Assembly (NCBI RefSeq): GCF_032878875.1
Contig: NZ_CP118157.1
Span: forward strand, 3,224,001-3,288,000
Origin: Microbacterium sp. AB
Lineage (GTDB): Bacteria; Actinomycetota; Actinomycetes; Actinomycetales; Microbacteriaceae
DNA length: 64,000 bases
Reading direction: 5' to 3'
A model generated the notes under the pieces. The model saw only the letters and a program-made list of their open reading frames with translations. It was not told where the DNA came from and did not search any database. Below are positions 24,897-34,488 of the stretch, piece by piece. The first letter of the stretch is position 1; the number at the start of each line of letters is the position of its first letter. The position numbers were made by a program, and so were the translations under genes.

Positions 24897-25763
24897 TCAG
24901 GCGCGGTCGGCCATGCCCATGCGGGCGAGCACGACGGACTCGACGATGGCCACGAGGTTGTAGAGGACGAGCGCCGCAGCGGTGACGAGCACCACGGCCG
25001 TCCACAGCGCGGAGAACTGCGCCTGGGAGCTGTAGGCGCCGACCGCGCCGCCGATGCCGCCGCCCACGGCGAGCCACTCGGCGAGGAGCGCCCCCGTGAT
25101 GGCGCCCGGCACCGAGATGCGCACGGCCGCGAGGAGCGAGGGCAGCGAGCTCGGCAGGGCCACCTTGCGCAGCGCCGTCCAGGCGTTGCCGCCGTAGACC
25201 TCGATGACGTCGCTCATCTGCGGGGAGACCTGGCGCAGGCCGAAGACGATGTTCACGAGCGCGGGGAACAGCACGACGATGCCCCCGATGACGGCGACCG
25301 TCACGGAGCTCCGGCCGAAGATGAGGATGATGACGGGCGCCATGGCGACGAGCGGGACGGAGCGCAGCAGCATCGCGAGCGGCATGAGCGCGTGCTCGAT
25401 GCCCTTGCTCAGCTGGAACGCCATCGCGACGACGAGCGCCACGACGAGACCCGCGACGAAGCCGATGGCGGCGTCGCCGAGCGTCACGGCGAGCTGGCCG
25501 AACAACTGCGCGCGGTTCTCGGCGGCGTTCGGCATCGTGACGAGGAAGTTCCAGACGTCCAGCGGGCCCTTGCCGACGTACGCGGTCACGCCGAACGCCC
25601 ACAGCAGCCCCTGCCACAGCACGAGCACGGCGACGATCGTGAGCACGAAGGTCGTGACGCTCGATCCGAGGGCACGGAGCGTGGCGCGACGCGCCTCGCG
25701 GCGGACGTCGTCCGTCGGGGCGGTGGAGGAAGCGGTCGCCGGCGGGGACAGGGTCTCGGTCAT
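24897..25763 (-). CDS. ABC permease of THI5/NMT1-type importer (second)
   Basis: 288-residue permease of the SsuC/TauC/ThiX group with about six membrane segments and the EAA-like loop DVIEVYGGNAWTALRKVALP. It overlaps the preceding permease by 4 bp. Such importers bring in pyrimidines, sulfonates, nitrate or similar small organics; the paired binding protein indicates an aminopyrimidine-like or purine-derived ligand. Confidence 0.88.
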   Translation of the reverse strand: MTETLSPPATASSTAPTDDVRREARRATLRALGSSVTTFVLTIVAVLVLWQGLLWAFGVTAYVGKGPLDVWNFLVTMPNAAENRAQLFGQLAVTLGDAAIGFVAGLVVALVVAMAFQLSKGIEHALMPLAMLLRSVPLVAMAPVIILIFGRSSVTVAVIGGIVVLFPALVNIVFGLRQVSPQMSDVIEVYGGNAWTALRKVALPSSLPSLLAAVRISVPGAITGALLAEWLAVGGGIGGAVGAYSSQAQFSALWTAVVLVTAAALVLYNLVAIVESVVLARMGMADRA

Positions 25764-26689
25764 GCCGCCGTCCCCTTCGACCAGGGCGCGATGGCGCGCG
25801 CCACGACGCCCAGCAGGGCGAATCCGACGAGCGCCACGAGGCCCGACACGAGCGCGAGACCCCACACACGCGGGGCGTCGAGTCCCTGCTGCGCGGCGAT
25901 CATGGCTGGCCCGATCCCGTACTGCACCTTGCCGAAGAACTCTCCGAGCACCGCGCCGAGGAACGCTGCCGGCACCGCGATCTGCAGGGCGTTGAGGATC
26001 GACGGCAGCGCCGCGATGAGGCGCACCTTGCGCAGCTGGGTGAGGCGCGAGCCGCCATAGACGGCGACGACGTCGAGAGCCGACCTGTCGGCGGCCTTGA
26101 GGCCGAGCAGCGTGCTCACGACGGTCGTGAAGAACACCGACAGCGCAGCGAGGAAGATCGCGTTCCCGGCCGGCTCCCCGGCATCCGGCACGGGGATGAT
26201 GACGACGAGGAGGATGCCGATGGCGACGATCGGCACGCAGTAGGTGATGATCGCGAGCTGCATCACGACGCCCTCGAGCCGCGGCAGGACGAGGACGACG
26301 GCCGAGAGGAGCAGCGCGAGGGCGTTGCCCCACGCGTATCCGATCCCCGCCTCGGCGAGCGTGACGCCGAAGTTCCGCGCGTAGAAGTCCCAGCCGGACG
26401 AGAAGAGTCCCTCGATCACCTGCGGCGGCGACGGGATGGACTGCACGCCTCCGGCCCCGACGTTCGAGAAGACGGTGTCCGCGAGCACCCACCAGGCGAT
26501 GATCACGGCGACGATGCCGATGGCGCCGATGAGCCAGGACGGCAGCCGGACGTCCTCCCAGACGATCCGCGCGCCCCGCCCGTCCGGAGCCTGCGCCGAC
26601 AGCGCGGCCACCGCCGTGTCGGAATCGGTCACGGTCGCGGCGTCCGGGGTGCCCGGCCCGACCGCGCCATCCGGCCGCTCAGTGCTCAT
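25760..26689 (-). CDS. ABC permease of THI5/NMT1-type importer (first)
   Basis: 309-residue permease homologous to its neighbour, with a ~55-residue polar N-terminal extension before the first membrane segment. The ATPase-docking loop is [20 protein letters not shown]. The start overlaps the ATPase gene by 11 bp. Two different permeases imply a heterodimeric channel. Confidence 0.88.
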   Translation of the reverse strand: MSTERPDGAVGPGTPDAATVTDSDTAVAALSAQAPDGRGARIVWEDVRLPSWLIGAIGIVAVIIAWWVLADTVFSNVGAGGVQSIPSPPQVIEGLFSSGWDFYARNFGVTLAEAGIGYAWGNALALLLSAVVLVLPRLEGVVMQLAIITYCVPIVAIGILLVVIIPVPDAGEPAGNAIFLAALSVFFTTVVSTLLGLKAADRSALDVVAVYGGSRLTQLRKVRLIAALPSILNALQIAVPAAFLGAVLGEFFGKVQYGIGPAMIAAQQGLDAPRVWGLALVSGLVALVGFALLGVVARAIAPWSKGTAA

Positions 26690-27503
26690 CGTCGCCCTGG
26701 CCGTCCGCGCCGAACAGGAGCTCCGAGGCCTCGTCGACGTACGCGTGGAACTCCGGCGTGCGCATGAGCTCGGGAGTCCGCGGTCGCGGCAAATCGATGT
26801 CCATGACCTTCTTGATGCGGCCGGGACGCGGGCTCATCACGGCGACCTTGTCGCTGAGGAAGATCGCCTCCGAGATGCCGTGCGTCACGAGCAGCGTCGT
26901 CGCGGGCTTCTCGGTCCAGATGCGCAGGAGCTCGAGGTTCAGCCGCTGGCGGGTCATGTCGTCGAGTGCGCCGAACGGCTCGTCGAAGAGCAGGACCTCG
27001 GGCTTGAGGATGAGCGACCTGGCGATCGAGACGCGCTGACGCATGCCGCCGGACAGCTGCGCCGGCTTGGCCTTCTCGAAGCCCCTGAGGCCCACGAGCT
27101 CGATCATCTCGCTCACGTACGCCCTGTCGACGGGCTTGCCCGCGACCTCGAACGGCAGCTGGATGTTGGCCTGCACGCTGCGCCAGGGCAGGAGCGCGGA
27201 GTCCTGGAAGGCGATGCCCAGATCGTTGTCGCGGCGCAGCTCCTTCGGGCTCTTGCCGTCGACGCGGGTCGTGCCGCTCGACGGCTCCTCGAGGCCCGCG
27301 AGGATCCGCAGGATGGTCGACTTGCCGCATCCCGAGGGGCCCAGCAGCGAGAGGAACGTGCCCTGGTCGGTGTGGAGGTTCGCGTCCTGCAGCGCGACGA
27401 CGCTCTTGCGTCCCACGCGGAAGACCTTGTTGAGCCCGGAGATCTGCAGGCCGGTGCCCGGAGGCGTCGGAGCTGCACCGGTGTGGGTGGCCGTGTCTGT
27501 CAC
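26679..27503 (-). CDS. ABC ATPase of THI5/NMT1-type importer
   Basis: 274-residue ATP-binding subunit. Walker [11 protein letters not shown]-loop FQDSALLPW, signature [10 protein letters not shown], Walker [13 protein letters not shown] and switch H in [11 protein letters not shown] are all present, so it should be active. GTG at 27503 is chosen because AGGGAG is correctly spaced upstream. The palindromic repeat A3 occupies the gap between it and the binding-protein gene. Confidence 0.92.
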   Translation of the reverse strand: MTDTATHTGAAPTPPGTGLQISGLNKVFRVGRKSVVALQDANLHTDQGTFLSLLGPSGCGKSTILRILAGLEEPSSGTTRVDGKSPKELRRDNDLGIAFQDSALLPWRSVQANIQLPFEVAGKPVDRAYVSEMIELVGLRGFEKAKPAQLSGGMRQRVSIARSLILKPEVLLFDEPFGALDDMTRQRLNLELLRIWTEKPATTLLVTHGISEAIFLSDKVAVMSPRPGRIKKVMDIDLPRPRTPELMRTPEFHAYVDEASELLFGADGQGDDEH

Positions 27504-27582
27504 GCGTGCTCCCTGTGTCGGAATCGGTTCGGAAGGGGTGAGGGCCGGCGGGCCGGGAACGGGCCGGCCGCCGGCCCGAGGG

Positions 27583-27646
27583 CCGGAGATGTCGCGAACA
27601 CCGGATCCGAATTCGGCATCCTCTCCGGCGTTCGCGAGATCTCCGG
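27583..27646. repeat. 64-bp palindromic repeat, copy A3 (within operon)
   Basis: Arms 27583-27604 and 27625-27646 with a 20-nt loop, each differing from the A1 arm by a few bases (GATGTCGCGAACACCGG on the left). It lies between the binding-protein and ATPase genes and could form a strong hairpin affecting transcript stability or polarity. Confidence 0.85.
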
Positions 27647-27667
27647 CGTTCAGGGCCTGGTCAGAGG

Positions 27668-28738
27668 TCAGCCCGCGTAGTCCACGAGGTCGGGGTTCTC
27701 CTCGTACACCTCGTCGAGCAGGCTCAGGTCGAACAGGTCGTCGGCCGTCACCTCGATGCCGGCGCCCGCGAGGCTCGCGATCGTCTCCTCCTGCAGCGCC
27801 TCGCTGATGGTGAACAGACCGTTCTCCTCGGTGTCGTCCGAGACGACGAGCGCGTTCTGCGCCTCCGAGCCGGCGAGCGTCTTCTCGGGGTCGAGCCCGA
27901 GGTCGGCGCCGTAGGTCTCGATCGCGAGGTCGGCGCCGAGCTGCGGGTCGGCGACGGCATCCGTCCATCCCTTGATCTCGGCGACGAGGAAGTCCTTGAG
28001 CAGCTCGCGATCGGAGTCGATCTTCTCCTGCGTCACCGTCACGGTCTCCGCGACGAAGGGGAGGTTGTTGTCGGCGAACGCGAGGTTCGTCGTCTCGATG
28101 CCCATGAGGTCGACCGCGATGGCCTCGTTGGTGAGGTACGCGATGAAGCCGTCGACCTCGCCGTTGACGAGCGGCGCGGGGTCGTACTGCACGGGCACGA
28201 CCTCGACGTCGGCGGGGTCGATGTCGTTGGCGGCGAGCAGCGCGTTGAAGAGCGAGGTGTTCGAGTCCTGCACGCCGATCTTCTTGCCGACGAGGTCCTC
28301 CGGGGTGGCGATGTTCCCGCCGTCGGCGAGCGACAGCACCGTGAAGGGGTTGGCCTGGAACGTCGCGCCGATGATCTTGAGCGGAGCGGACTCGTTCGCG
28401 ATGGCCGTGCCGACCGCGACCGAGTCGCTCAGCGCGATGTCGGCGTTGCCGCCGAGCAGCTCCGCGACGCCCGTCGAGGGACCGGGGACGAGGTTGACGG
28501 AGTCGAAGCCGGCCTCCTCGTAGTACCCCTCCGAGTCGGCGACGTACTCGCCCGCGAACTCCTCGTTGAGGATCCAGCTGAGCTGGAGGGTGACGTCGCC
28601 GTGGCTCGCGGACTCGCCGGAATCGGATGCGGCGGGAGCGTCGTCACCGGTGCTGCAGCCGGCGAGGACGAGGGCGGACGCCGCGACGACGACGGCGGAT
28701 GCGCCGAGCCGCGAACGGCGGGAGGAAGGCAGGGACAT
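27668..28738 (-). CDS. THI5/NMT1-like solute-binding lipoprotein
   Basis: 356-residue periplasmic-type binding protein. The signal sequence ends in lipobox LVLAGCST, predicting a lipoprotein. The mature part matches the NMT1/THI5-like fold ([20 protein letters not shown], then [20 protein letters not shown] and [11 protein letters not shown]). Known members bind thiamine pyrimidine precursors, riboflavin or related heterocycles. The ATG at 28738 is preferred since GGAGA lies 6-7 nt upstream. First gene of the importer-deaminase-regulator operon. No TPP riboswitch consensus is visible in its leader, arguing against thiamine control. Confidence 0.88.
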   Translation of the reverse strand: MSLPSSRRSRLGASAVVVAASALVLAGCSTGDDAPAASDSGESASHGDVTLQLSWILNEEFAGEYVADSEGYYEEAGFDSVNLVPGPSTGVAELLGGNADIALSDSVAVGTAIANESAPLKIIGATFQANPFTVLSLADGGNIATPEDLVGKKIGVQDSNTSLFNALLAANDIDPADVEVVPVQYDPAPLVNGEVDGFIAYLTNEAIAVDLMGIETTNLAFADNNLPFVAETVTVTQEKIDSDRELLKDFLVAEIKGWTDAVADPQLGADLAIETYGADLGLDPEKTLAGSEAQNALVVSDDTEENGLFTISEALQEETIASLAGAGIEVTADDLFDLSLLDEVYEENPDLVDYAG

Positions 28739-28787
28739 GCTGTTCTCCATCTGCAGGGGGTGATGCTCTCGGGTGGGTACCCGCACG

Positions 28788-28840
28788 AGACTAGAAGCCG
28801 TAGGTTTCCCCAACATTCGCCCGCATTGCGGGGGTGTTAC
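28788..28840 (-). promoter_or_regulatory. Promoter/operator of the importer-deaminase operon
   Basis: On the minus strand: GTAAC (28840-28836), then GAAAC (28808-28804), 10 nt, and TAGTCT (28793-28788) as -10. The GAAAC to -10 spacing matches xdhC and uraD. A CCCGCA-T-TGCGGG palindrome (28820-28832) lies between. Transcription would start near 28781, 43 nt before the start codon. The rest of the 168-bp gap shows nothing else. Confidence 0.45.
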
Positions 28841-28906
28841 GGGTTCGGATGAACGCGCCCGCAGGGGATGGCCCGGTGCGCGCGCCCCGCGCGCACCGGG
28901 CCCGCG

Positions 28907-30199
28907 TCAGCCCCGCTCGGCGCCCAGGTGCGCGACGGCCTCCGCGAGCGCGCGGAGACCGAGGGCGACATCGCCGGACGAGACCGACTCGGAGGGATGG
29001 TGGCTGATGCCGTCGGGGTTGCGGAGGAACAGCATCCCGACGTCCGCGATCGCGCCGATCGACATCCCGTCGTGGCCCGCGGGACTGAAGAGCGTCGCGG
29101 GCTCGACGCCGGAGACGGTCGCGTGGATGCCCTCGCGCACGACGTCCTGCAGAAGCGGCGCGCAGAACACGGCGGCGGCGTTGTGCACCTCGCGCGCCCG
29201 CCAGCGGAGGTGCCGCCGACCCATGATGGCGTCGAGCTCGCGCGAGATCGCGTCCCACACCCGGTCGCGCTCCCCGTCGAGCTCCCCGCGCAGGTCGAGG
29301 CTGAAGCGCGTCTCGCCGGGGATGACGTTGACGGATCCGGGGAAGGCCTCGAGCTGGCCGACCGTGCCGATGACGTGGTGCTCGCCGGAGCAGATCCGCT
29401 CGACCGCGAGGGCCGCCTCGCTCGCGCCGAGCAGCGCGTCGCGGCGCATGTCGTAGGGGGTGCCCCCCGCATGACGGGCCTCCCCCTCGACGACGAGCTG
29501 GAAGCGCCGCGCCGAGGCGATCGACGACACCACGGCGAGCGACTCGCCGCGCCGGTCGAGCTCGGGGCCCTGCTCGATGTGCGCCTCGAGATATCCGACG
29601 AGCTGGTCGGGCCGTCGCGCCGCGTCGCCGATGCGGCCGGGGTCGAGGCCGAACTCGCGGTACGCCTCGCGCAGCGGGGTGCCGTCGGCGTCCTCGAGGT
29701 CCCACCACGCGTCGTCCCACTCGCCCGCGACGGCGGACGACCCCAGCAGCGCCTTGCCGAAGCGGGTGCCCTCCTCATCCGAGAACGCGGCCACCTCGAT
29801 CCCGAACGGATACGGCGATCTCCAGCCGTCGCCGTCCGGGACGCGCAGCAGGCGCACGACCTCGATCGCCATGAGCACGCCGACGATCCCGTCGAAGCGG
29901 CCCGCGTCGATGACGGTGTCGAGGTGGGAGCCGAGCATGAGCACGGGCGCGTCGGGATCGGACGCCGGCAGCAGTCCGAGCTGGTTGCCCGCGGCGTCCT
30001 GCCGGGTCGCGAGGCCCACCTCGCGCATCCACTCCGCGGCGAGCCGGTTGACGCGCGCGTGCTCGGGCGAGAGGTAGACGCGCGTGATGGCGCCGGCGTC
30101 CGCCGAGACGCGGGCGAGCTCGTCGCAGCGCGCCATGACGCGGCGTGCTGCGGCCGCGAGAGCCTCGGGCGCGAGCCCGGAGAGCCGGGTCGCCGTCAC
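28907..30199 (-). CDS. allC: Allantoate amidohydrolase
   Basis: 430-residue M20-family metallohydrolase converting allantoate to ureidoglycine, CO2 and ammonia. Metal-binding motifs GSHLDTV, SDEEGTRFG and EAHIEQGP are intact, as is the C-terminal FSPAGHDGMSIG. The GTG start overlaps the stop of the aminotransferase gene by 4 bp. N-carbamoyl-amino-acid hydrolases share the fold, but allantoinase and ureidoglycine aminotransferase neighbours make allantoate the natural substrate. Confidence 0.9.
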   Translation of the reverse strand: MTATRLSGLAPEALAAAARRVMARCDELARVSADAGAITRVYLSPEHARVNRLAAEWMREVGLATRQDAAGNQLGLLPASDPDAPVLMLGSHLDTVIDAGRFDGIVGVLMAIEVVRLLRVPDGDGWRSPYPFGIEVAAFSDEEGTRFGKALLGSSAVAGEWDDAWWDLEDADGTPLREAYREFGLDPGRIGDAARRPDQLVGYLEAHIEQGPELDRRGESLAVVSSIASARRFQLVVEGEARHAGGTPYDMRRDALLGASEAALAVERICSGEHHVIGTVGQLEAFPGSVNVIPGETRFSLDLRGELDGERDRVWDAISRELDAIMGRRHLRWRAREVHNAAAVFCAPLLQDVVREGIHATVSGVEPATLFSPAGHDGMSIGAIADVGMLFLRNPDGISHHPSESVSSGDVALGLRALAEAVAHLGAERG

Positions 30200-31452
30200 G
30201 CCACGGCTCCGGATGCTCCGGCTCCGGACTCCGCGGCGCGGAACACGTCGGCCGCCGCCTCGACGCCGCCGCCCGCGGGCACGGACGCGCCGAAGCGGCG
30301 GAGGACCGCTTCGAGGGCGGCGAGCGTCGTGAGCACGGCGTCCTTGCGGGCGTTGTACCCCATCGTGCCGATGCGCCACACCCTGCCGTGCAGCGGACCG
30401 AACGACGTGCCGATCTCGATGCCGAAGTCGTCGAGGACCGCCTGCCGCGCGGCGTCCGCGGGCACGCCGTCGGGGATGACCACGGCCACGACGTTGTTCA
30501 TCTTGTGCGCGACGTCGCCGAAGACGCCGAGCCCCAGTCCCTCGACGCCCGCGAGCATGGCGGCGCCGGCGACGCGGTGGCGCTCGATCACCTGCGAGCG
30601 GCCCTCGTTCAGCAGCACGGCGGCGCACTCGCGCGCGGCGTACAGCATCGACGTCGCCTCGGTGTGGTGGTTGAGGCGCCGCGGGCCCCAGTAGTCGAGG
30701 ATCATCCCCAGGTCGAAGTAGTTCGTCCGGATGAAGTCGCTCGCCGACGCGTCGCCCTCTTCGCGGATGCCCGCCTCGACGCGCGTGCGCGTGCGGATCA
30801 CCTCCACGGCGCGGTCGGAGAGGGTGATCGGCGACGAGCCGCTCGGGCCGCCCAGGCACTTCTGCAGCCCCGCCGTCGCGGCGTCCAGCCCCCACTCGTC
30901 CGCGAGGAACTCGTTGCCGCCGAGCGAGGCCGTCGCGTCCGAATAGAACAGCACGCCGTGCTTCGCGCAGATCGCCCCGACCTCGTCGAGCGGCTGGTTC
31001 ATGGTCGTCGAGGTGTCGCCCTGCACGAGCGCGAGCAGCGTCGGCTCGACGCGGACGATGGCCTCCTCGATGAGCGAGACGGGCACGACCTGCCCCCACT
31101 CGACCTCGATCGTGTGCACCTCGGCGAGCGCGCGCTCGGCGATCTCCGCGAGGAGGTGCCCGAAGCGGCCGAACACCGGCACGAGGACCCTGTCGCCGGG
31201 CCGGATGAGCGAGACGAGCGCCGCCTCGATCCCCGCGCGCGACGTGCCGTCGACGAGCAGCGTCGCGTCGTTGCCGGTCGCCCACACCTCGCGGTAGAGC
31301 GCCTGCACCTCGCCCATGGCCGAGGTCATGAACGGGTCGTACTGCCCCACGAGCGGCGCCGACATCGCGCGCAGCACGCTCGGATACGCGGAGATGGGGC
31401 CGGGGCCCATGAGCAGACGGGCGGGCGGGTCCAGGGGGGCGATGCGGGTCAT
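30196..31452 (-). CDS. pucG: (S)-ureidoglycine-glyoxylate aminotransferase
   Basis: 418-residue class V PLP aminotransferase. The N-terminus PARLLMGPGPISAYPSVLRAM and the PLP-lysine region TAGLQKCLGGPSGSSP resemble alanine-glyoxylate-type enzymes, and the purine setting points to PucG, which transfers ammonia from ureidoglycine to glyoxylate giving glycine and oxalurate. D in LFYSDATASLGG should bind the PLP ring. It is coupled to allC. No separate ureidoglycine aminohydrolase is seen, consistent with the oxalurate branch. Confidence 0.88.
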   Translation of the reverse strand: MTRIAPLDPPARLLMGPGPISAYPSVLRAMSAPLVGQYDPFMTSAMGEVQALYREVWATGNDATLLVDGTSRAGIEAALVSLIRPGDRVLVPVFGRFGHLLAEIAERALAEVHTIEVEWGQVVPVSLIEEAIVRVEPTLLALVQGDTSTTMNQPLDEVGAICAKHGVLFYSDATASLGGNEFLADEWGLDAATAGLQKCLGGPSGSSPITLSDRAVEVIRTRTRVEAGIREEGDASASDFIRTNYFDLGMILDYWGPRRLNHHTEATSMLYAARECAAVLLNEGRSQVIERHRVAGAAMLAGVEGLGLGVFGDVAHKMNNVVAVVIPDGVPADAARQAVLDDFGIEIGTSFGPLHGRVWRIGTMGYNARKDAVLTTLAALEAVLRRFGASVPAGGGVEAAADVFRAAESGAGASGAVA

Positions 31453-31511
31453 GGGGGTGCTTCCGGGTGGGGACTTCAGACGACGGACGAGGGGGTGCGG
31501 AGGAGAGGGCC

Positions 31512-31610
31512 GACACGGCGCAGGAGATCCGCACGGGGGCCCCGTTCGGAACCGCATGACTTCGCGGATGGCCGAGGACCGCGAGACGAAGCATCCTGCA
31601 TTGTGCGCGG
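31512..31610. repeat. Dispersed ~100-bp inverted-arm repeat, copy B2
   Basis: The left end GACACGGCGCAGGAGATCC (31512-31530) and right end GCATCCTGCATTGTGCGCGG (31591-31610) are inverted variants of the family arm GCACRACGCAGGA. It occupies most of the 190-bp gap between the amidase and pucG genes inside the ureide operon. Confidence 0.65.
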
Positions 31611-31642
31611 TGACTCGCTCACGCGGCGGATCGGCGGCGCGC

Positions 31643-33250
31643 TCACGGCCTCACCGCCTCGGCGACACGGCGCGCGAGGCGCACGAGGGCGATGTCGGTG
31701 CCGGCGCGCGAGACGAGGCACACGCCGACGGGGGCGGGGCCGAGCTGCGACGGCACGGTGAGCAGCGGCGCCGAGAGCGCGGGGACGCCGGCGACGGCGG
31801 CGGGCGTCGTCAGGCGGAGCGTCGCGGCACGGACGGCGTCGACGCGGGCGCTGTCGGCCGTGCGCATGGGCGCGGGCCCGGGGACCGTCGGCAGGATGAG
31901 GACCGCGTCGCTCAGGACCGCGTCGATGCGCTCCTTCAGCGGCGCGAGCGCGGCGCGGGCCGCGTTCTCGGCCTCGGCGCTCACCTCGGCGGCCGCCCGG
32001 AAGCGCTCGGCGACCGCGGCGCCCGTCGCGCCGGGATGCTCGCGGAGCCATTCGCCGTTGTTCCGCCAGGCCTCGGCTCCCTGCACGATGCGGAAGGGCT
32101 CCTGGTAGCCCGCGAGGTCGCCGATCGAGACGCGCTCGACGGGGGCGCCCAGCTGCGCGAGCAGCGCCTCGAAGGCGTCGCGCGTGGCGGGCTCGACGAG
32201 CTCGAGCGCCTCCGTCGGCACCCGGAGGCGCCACGGCAGATCGTCGCCCGACTCGCCGAGGACGCTCTCCGTCGACTCCGATCCGTCGTACGAGAGGCAC
32301 CAGTCCGCCACGCGCTGCAGCGTCTCGCCGTCGCGCGCGAGCCATCCGATCGTGTCGAAGGACTGTGCCAGCGGCAGCAGCCCCTGCCGGGGCACGAGCC
32401 CGTGCGTCGTCCGCAGACCCCACAGCCCCTGGTAGGACGCGGGCACGCGCACGGAGCCCGCCGTGTCGGTCGCGAGCCCGATGTCGGCCTGCCCCGTGGC
32501 GACGGCGGATGCCGGGCCGCTCGAGGAGCCCCCGGGGAGCGCACCCGGGACGGCGCCGTTGGGCGGGGTGCCGTAGTGCGCGTTGTCGCCCGCGACGGAG
32601 TAGGCGAACTCGTCCGTGCGGGCGATGCCGCGCAGCGACGCGCCGGCGCGCAGCAGGTCGGAGACGGCGGACGCGGTCGTCGTCTCCGGCCGCACCGACT
32701 CGAGATAGGCCGGATTGCCCGCGCCGATGCGATATCCCCTGATCGCGAAGAGGTCCTTGACCGCGACCGTGAGCCCCTCGAGCGGCCCCTCCCACGCGCC
32801 CTGGAAGAGCGGATCGCCCACCGTGCGCCAGATCGACCGGTTGAAGGCCTGCGGACGCGGCGAGACGTGCGCGGCCGTGATGCGCCAGCCCTCCGCCAGC
32901 CGCTGCCACACCTGCGTCTGCAGGCCGCGGCCTCCGATGACGAAGCGCGAGACCGACACGATGAGCGCGGTGTCGTCGGCGAGGGGGCGGTGCTCGAGCT
33001 TCTCGATGACGCGGGGGGACACGCCGCCGCGCAGCGACCGGAACGCGCTGATCGCGTCGTGCCCCACGAGGAGCCCCGCGTCGTCGCCGCGCATCGTGCC
33101 CTCGCCGGGCGCGAACCAGGCGTCGAGCGCGTCGAGGTCGTTCGCGAGGATGGCGCGCTCGTAGGCGAGGAACGCCTCGAGCAGATCGGCGGGGACGTCC
33201 TCGCTGCCGGGGATGATCGTGTGGTCGGTCACCGTCTCAGTCTCCGTCAT
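31643..33250 (-). CDS. HpxZ-like domain fused to AtzE-type amidase; candidate oxalurate hydrolase
   Basis: 535-residue fusion. Residues 15-145 match the AtzH/HpxZ fold (DUF3225, NTF2-like: LLEAFLAYERAILANDLDAL, HVSPRPQAFNRSIW). The rest is an amidase-signature enzyme with the Ser-cisSer-Lys triad at about K165 (VAVKD), S242 (GGSSSG) and S266 (TDTAGS), with the usual 24-residue Ser-Ser spacing. In Klebsiella, HpxX, HpxY (AtzE-like) and HpxZ serve oxalurate catabolism as separate proteins; here Z and Y appear joined and no HpxX-like small subunit is seen. PucG, next door, makes oxalurate. The assignment as oxalurate hydrolase is inference. ATG 33250 avoids a short unrelated extension. Confidence 0.8.
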   Translation of the reverse strand: MTETETVTDHTIIPGSEDVPADLLEAFLAYERAILANDLDALDAWFAPGEGTMRGDDAGLLVGHDAISAFRSLRGGVSPRVIEKLEHRPLADDTALIVSVSRFVIGGRGLQTQVWQRLAEGWRITAAHVSPRPQAFNRSIWRTVGDPLFQGAWEGPLEGLTVAVKDLFAIRGYRIGAGNPAYLESVRPETTTASAVSDLLRAGASLRGIARTDEFAYSVAGDNAHYGTPPNGAVPGALPGGSSSGPASAVATGQADIGLATDTAGSVRVPASYQGLWGLRTTHGLVPRQGLLPLAQSFDTIGWLARDGETLQRVADWCLSYDGSESTESVLGESGDDLPWRLRVPTEALELVEPATRDAFEALLAQLGAPVERVSIGDLAGYQEPFRIVQGAEAWRNNGEWLREHPGATGAAVAERFRAAAEVSAEAENAARAALAPLKERIDAVLSDAVLILPTVPGPAPMRTADSARVDAVRAATLRLTTPAAVAGVPALSAPLLTVPSQLGPAPVGVCLVSRAGTDIALVRLARRVAEAVRP

Positions 33251-34433
33251 GCGCGCTCCCCCGCCGCACATCCGCGAAGTCGGCCTCGCGGATGCGGGCG
33301 TGCACGCCGCACGTGACGTCGACGACCTGCGAGATGTCGAAGTCCGTCGCCGCCGAGAGGTACGCGTACGCGAGGTGCTCGTCCATCCCCCAGCGCGCCC
33401 GCAGCAGCGACAGCGCCGCGGCGACGCACTTGCGCATCGCCTCGTCGAGGTCGGGGTCGAGGCCCGTGGGCACGAGGTGCTCGGCCGTGCGGACGAGCGG
33501 CCCCGTCACGGCGCCGAACTCCCGCTCGGCCTCGGCGGCCGGCACGACGTCGAACGTCAGCGTCGCGCGCAGCGACGCCTCGAGCGCCGTGAGCGCGACC
33601 TCGCCGTCGCCCTGCGCGAAGTGCGGGTCGCCGACGTAGGCGAGGGCGCCGTCGACCTGCACCGGCAGGTACAGCACGGAGCCCTCCGTGAGCAGGTTGA
33701 TGTCGATGTTGCCGCCGTACTCCGCCGGCGGCACGGAGTGCGGCCGCTCGTCGCTCGCGGGCGCGACGCCCATCGTGCCGAGGAACGGCGCCAGCGGGAA
33801 CGCGATGTCGCGCGCGGCGCCCTCCGTCGCGGGGAGCGTCCCGACGAGCCGGCCGTCGCGCTCCTCCACGGGGGCGAACACGCTCACCGTGCGACCGCTG
33901 CGCGGCAGCACCGCCGGGAGCGCGCCCTTGCCGTGGCGGTTCGAGACGACGCCGTACGGCACGCGCGGGTCGAGCCGCACGACCGTGATGCGGAGCAGGT
34001 CGCCCGGGCGGGCGCCCTCGACGCGGATGGGGCCCGTCACGACGTGCGGCCCGTCGGCGACGGGATCGCGGGGAGAGGTCGCGGCGATCGCGACGGCGTC
34101 CTCGAGCACGGCCTCCGGCGGCACGCCGTGCCCTGCGAAGAAGGCGACGGGGTCCTGCCCCTGGTCGGGCAGGAGTCCCTCATGGCTCACGGTGTCCACG
34201 ACGACCGTGCCGCCCGGGGCGATCGCGAGCACGGGCGCATCCGCCCGGCTCGGGAGGCGCCCCCAGAGGACGGTCCCGGGCCCGGCGGGCAGGTAGGTCG
34301 CGCCGTCGGGGACGCCGGATCCCGGCTGCAGGACGGGGAGGTCGGCGAAGGCGGGCGGCTCCGCCCCGACGCCGAAGCGGTTGCGTGCCAGGGCCGCCGC
34401 GCGCTCGTCGGCGGGGCCGGTGTCGGGGGTCAT
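33237..34433 (-). CDS. Acetamidase/formamidase family protein
   Basis: 398-residue FmdA/AmdA-type hydrolase. Family stretches are APGGTVVVDTVSHEG, GHGVPPEAVLEDAVAI, TGPIRVEGARPGDLLRI, HSVPPAEYGGNIDINLLTEG and YVGDPHFAQGDGEV. It releases ammonia from a simple amide. It overlaps the HpxZ-amidase gene by 14 bp, so the two are co-translated, and I infer that it acts on a breakdown product of oxalurate, such as oxamate or formamide. No HpxW-type oxamate amidohydrolase is visible in the window. Confidence 0.85.
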   Translation of the reverse strand: MTPDTGPADERAAALARNRFGVGAEPPAFADLPVLQPGSGVPDGATYLPAGPGTVLWGRLPSRADAPVLAIAPGGTVVVDTVSHEGLLPDQGQDPVAFFAGHGVPPEAVLEDAVAIAATSPRDPVADGPHVVTGPIRVEGARPGDLLRITVVRLDPRVPYGVVSNRHGKGALPAVLPRSGRTVSVFAPVEERDGRLVGTLPATEGAARDIAFPLAPFLGTMGVAPASDERPHSVPPAEYGGNIDINLLTEGSVLYLPVQVDGALAYVGDPHFAQGDGEVALTALEASLRATLTFDVVPAAEAEREFGAVTGPLVRTAEHLVPTGLDPDLDEAMRKCVAAALSLLRARWGMDEHLAYAYLSAATDFDISQVVDVTCGVHARIREADFADVRRGSAHDGD

Positions 34434-34488
34434 CGTTCCTCGTCCTCCCTCGTCCCACGCCGTGCGCGGGGGACTGCCACGGTACCGC

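Noticed and set aside
28739..28906. Possible TPP riboswitch upstream of the THI5-like binding protein
   Set aside because: The conserved CUGAGA and ACCUGAUCUGGAUAAUGC-type elements are absent; only a short CCCGCA palindrome and promoter-like boxes are seen.
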